From positions 1,389,515 to 1,410,169 of the forward strand of contig BFEA01000169.1 of assembly GCA_003427395.1 (NCBI GenBank): a stretch of DNA of 20,655 nucleotides, given 5' to 3'. Positions 19,906 through 20,655 of this stretch are shown here, in pieces; within the stretch, counting starts at the first letter, position 1; every line of letters begins with the position of its first letter. The stretch comes from Chara braunii (Eukaryota > Streptophyta > Charophyceae > Charales > Characeae). The position numbers and the translations under genes are program-made. The notes under the pieces are model-generated. The model saw only the letters and a list, made by a program, of their open reading frames with translations. It did not search any database and was not told the DNA's origin.

Positions 19906-20094
19906 GCAGGCCACAGTTGTTCATTGAACTTCATTGAAGTTCATTCCCATTTGATCGGTTTTGCGGTACCCTGCTTATGCTCTCTGGTACACAAAGGAAC
20001 AGCTGTTTTGGGTTGACTCAACTTGACTGCCCTAGGGCCTGCGCCACAGAGTAGAGAGGCAGCAGCAGGGTCCAGCCTTTTTAAAATATATGCA

Positions 20095-20410
20095 TCAAAC
20101 AATCTGCAAGACGTATTAGTCTATACTTTCGCAGCGAATACATCAAGCACTGAAGAGGTCGCTTGACGGAGATGCATCACCCTTCTTCTGCCTGTCAATG
20201 TGAAAATAATAGAGCACCATTGACATGAAAACATAAGATGGTGTTCTCATCAACAATCTGCAAGATGTATTAGGGTTTACTATTGCTCTGCAGGCACTCG
20301 AGAGATCGCTTGATGGGTACCCATCACCCTCCTTGTTATCACTGAGGAAGTCCTCTGAAAACAGTGTAAATAATAGCACAGTTGATATCCGGTGCTGATG
20401 GCATAGAGTG
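20095..20410. repeat. Diverged tandem duplication of ~155 bp
   Basis: Unit 1 starts at 20095 and unit 2 at 20250. Both begin CAA(A)CAATCTGCAAGA-GTATTAG and later share CGCTTGA-GG, CATCACCCT, AATAATAG and GCAC-(A/G)TTGA in order. Stops occur in all frames across the full units. Confidence 0.8.
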
Positions 20411-20447
20411 ACAAAAAGAGCTCTATATATACTACTTATCAATGGGG

Positions 20448-20469
20448 TTAAGATTCTTAAGAATCTTAA
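20448..20469. repeat. Perfect 22-bp palindrome
   Basis: The half-site TTAAGATTCTT is followed at once by its reverse complement, with no spacer. The AT-rich tract continues with further TTAA and CTTAAG repeats. It may be a dimer-binding site or a simple cruciform-prone sequence; nothing nearby decides. Confidence 0.9.
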
Positions 20470-20588
20470 GAATTAAAACCTTAAAACTTGAACTTGTGTT
20501 GCATATGAGTATTATGAGGTTATCGTCTGTTGGCCACCCAATGGCTGGCTTTTCTGTTGCAAAGAAGTTGATAGCATTGAGGAATGGT

Positions 20589-20593
<5 letters not shown>

Positions 20594-20655
<62 letters not shown>
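20594..20655. repeat. (CT)n microsatellite at window end
   Basis: About 31 TC units run to the last base. Together with the array at the start it shows that the sequence ends within simple repeats on both sides. Confidence 0.98.

Larger units (their letters stand above)
19430..19920 (-). mobile_element. U6-headed chimeric retro-insertion with 15-bp target-site duplication
   Basis: Identical 15-bp direct repeats (GCAGGCCACAGTTGT) lie at 19430-19444 and 19906-19920. Read on the minus strand, the order is: repeat; U6 starting at its +1 G (19905) with no gap; a (CA)-rich stretch; about 210 bp of unrelated sequence; a (CA)n tail; repeat. Target-site duplications of 7-20 bp are the mark of LINE-type reverse transcription. 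In mammals, U6 is known to be fused to a LINE 3' end by template switching. I infer the same mechanism here. The 3' partner (19485-19800) is not identified as a specific element, and its large (GT)n arrays may have expanded later. Confidence 0.65.

Overview
The window is nuclear DNA from a eukaryote of the green (plant or streptophyte-alga) lineage. Three things support this. Short exons are joined by GT-AG introns up to 6.4 kb. Microsatellites and minisatellites are abundant. A U6 snRNA copy at 19812-19905 (minus) has the plant form of the U6 3' half (CACGCATAAATCG, then AAATGGTCCA). Long introns, Ty3/Gypsy debris and pervasive dinucleotide repeats would suit a large repeat-rich genome such as a charophyte alga, but the species cannot be fixed from the sequence. 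Both ends of the window lie inside (CT)n arrays, and one N sits in a (GA)n array, so contig ends and gaps probably fall on microsatellites.

Layout. 1-600: a CT microsatellite, GC-rich C-tract DNA and a cluster of short palindromes. 600-4995: no recognisable gene. 4996-5800: frameshifted remains of a Ty3/Gypsy integrase on the minus strand. 5400-6620: local tandem repeats, including four copies of a ~52-bp unit. 6620-8980: low-complexity DNA with two diverged duplications. 8981-9500: a CCTTGATC-type minisatellite whose orientation flips near 9385. 10044-19060: part of an RCC1-repeat (seven-bladed beta-propeller) gene on the plus strand. 19430-19920: a U6-headed retro-insertion flanked by a 15-bp target-site duplication. 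20095-20655: a tandem duplication, a 22-bp palindrome and the terminal CT array.

The only gene I can defend is the RCC1-family gene. Four exons (10044-10147, 16590-16747, 17820-17903, 18977-19060) have consistent phases and join into 143 uninterrupted codons. The WG motifs of successive blades are spaced 50 and 66 residues apart. The 5' and 3' ends of the gene are not identified. Its introns hold the repeats, a decayed U6 pseudogene (16800-16867) and one unrecognised exon-like block (12754-12946).

No new multi-gene system is visible. The most notable structure is the U6 insertion. The U6 +1 base abuts one target-site duplication, U6 runs into about 370 bp of unrelated sequence, and a (CA)n tail meets the second duplication. 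This is the signature of a U6/retrotransposon template-switch chimera.
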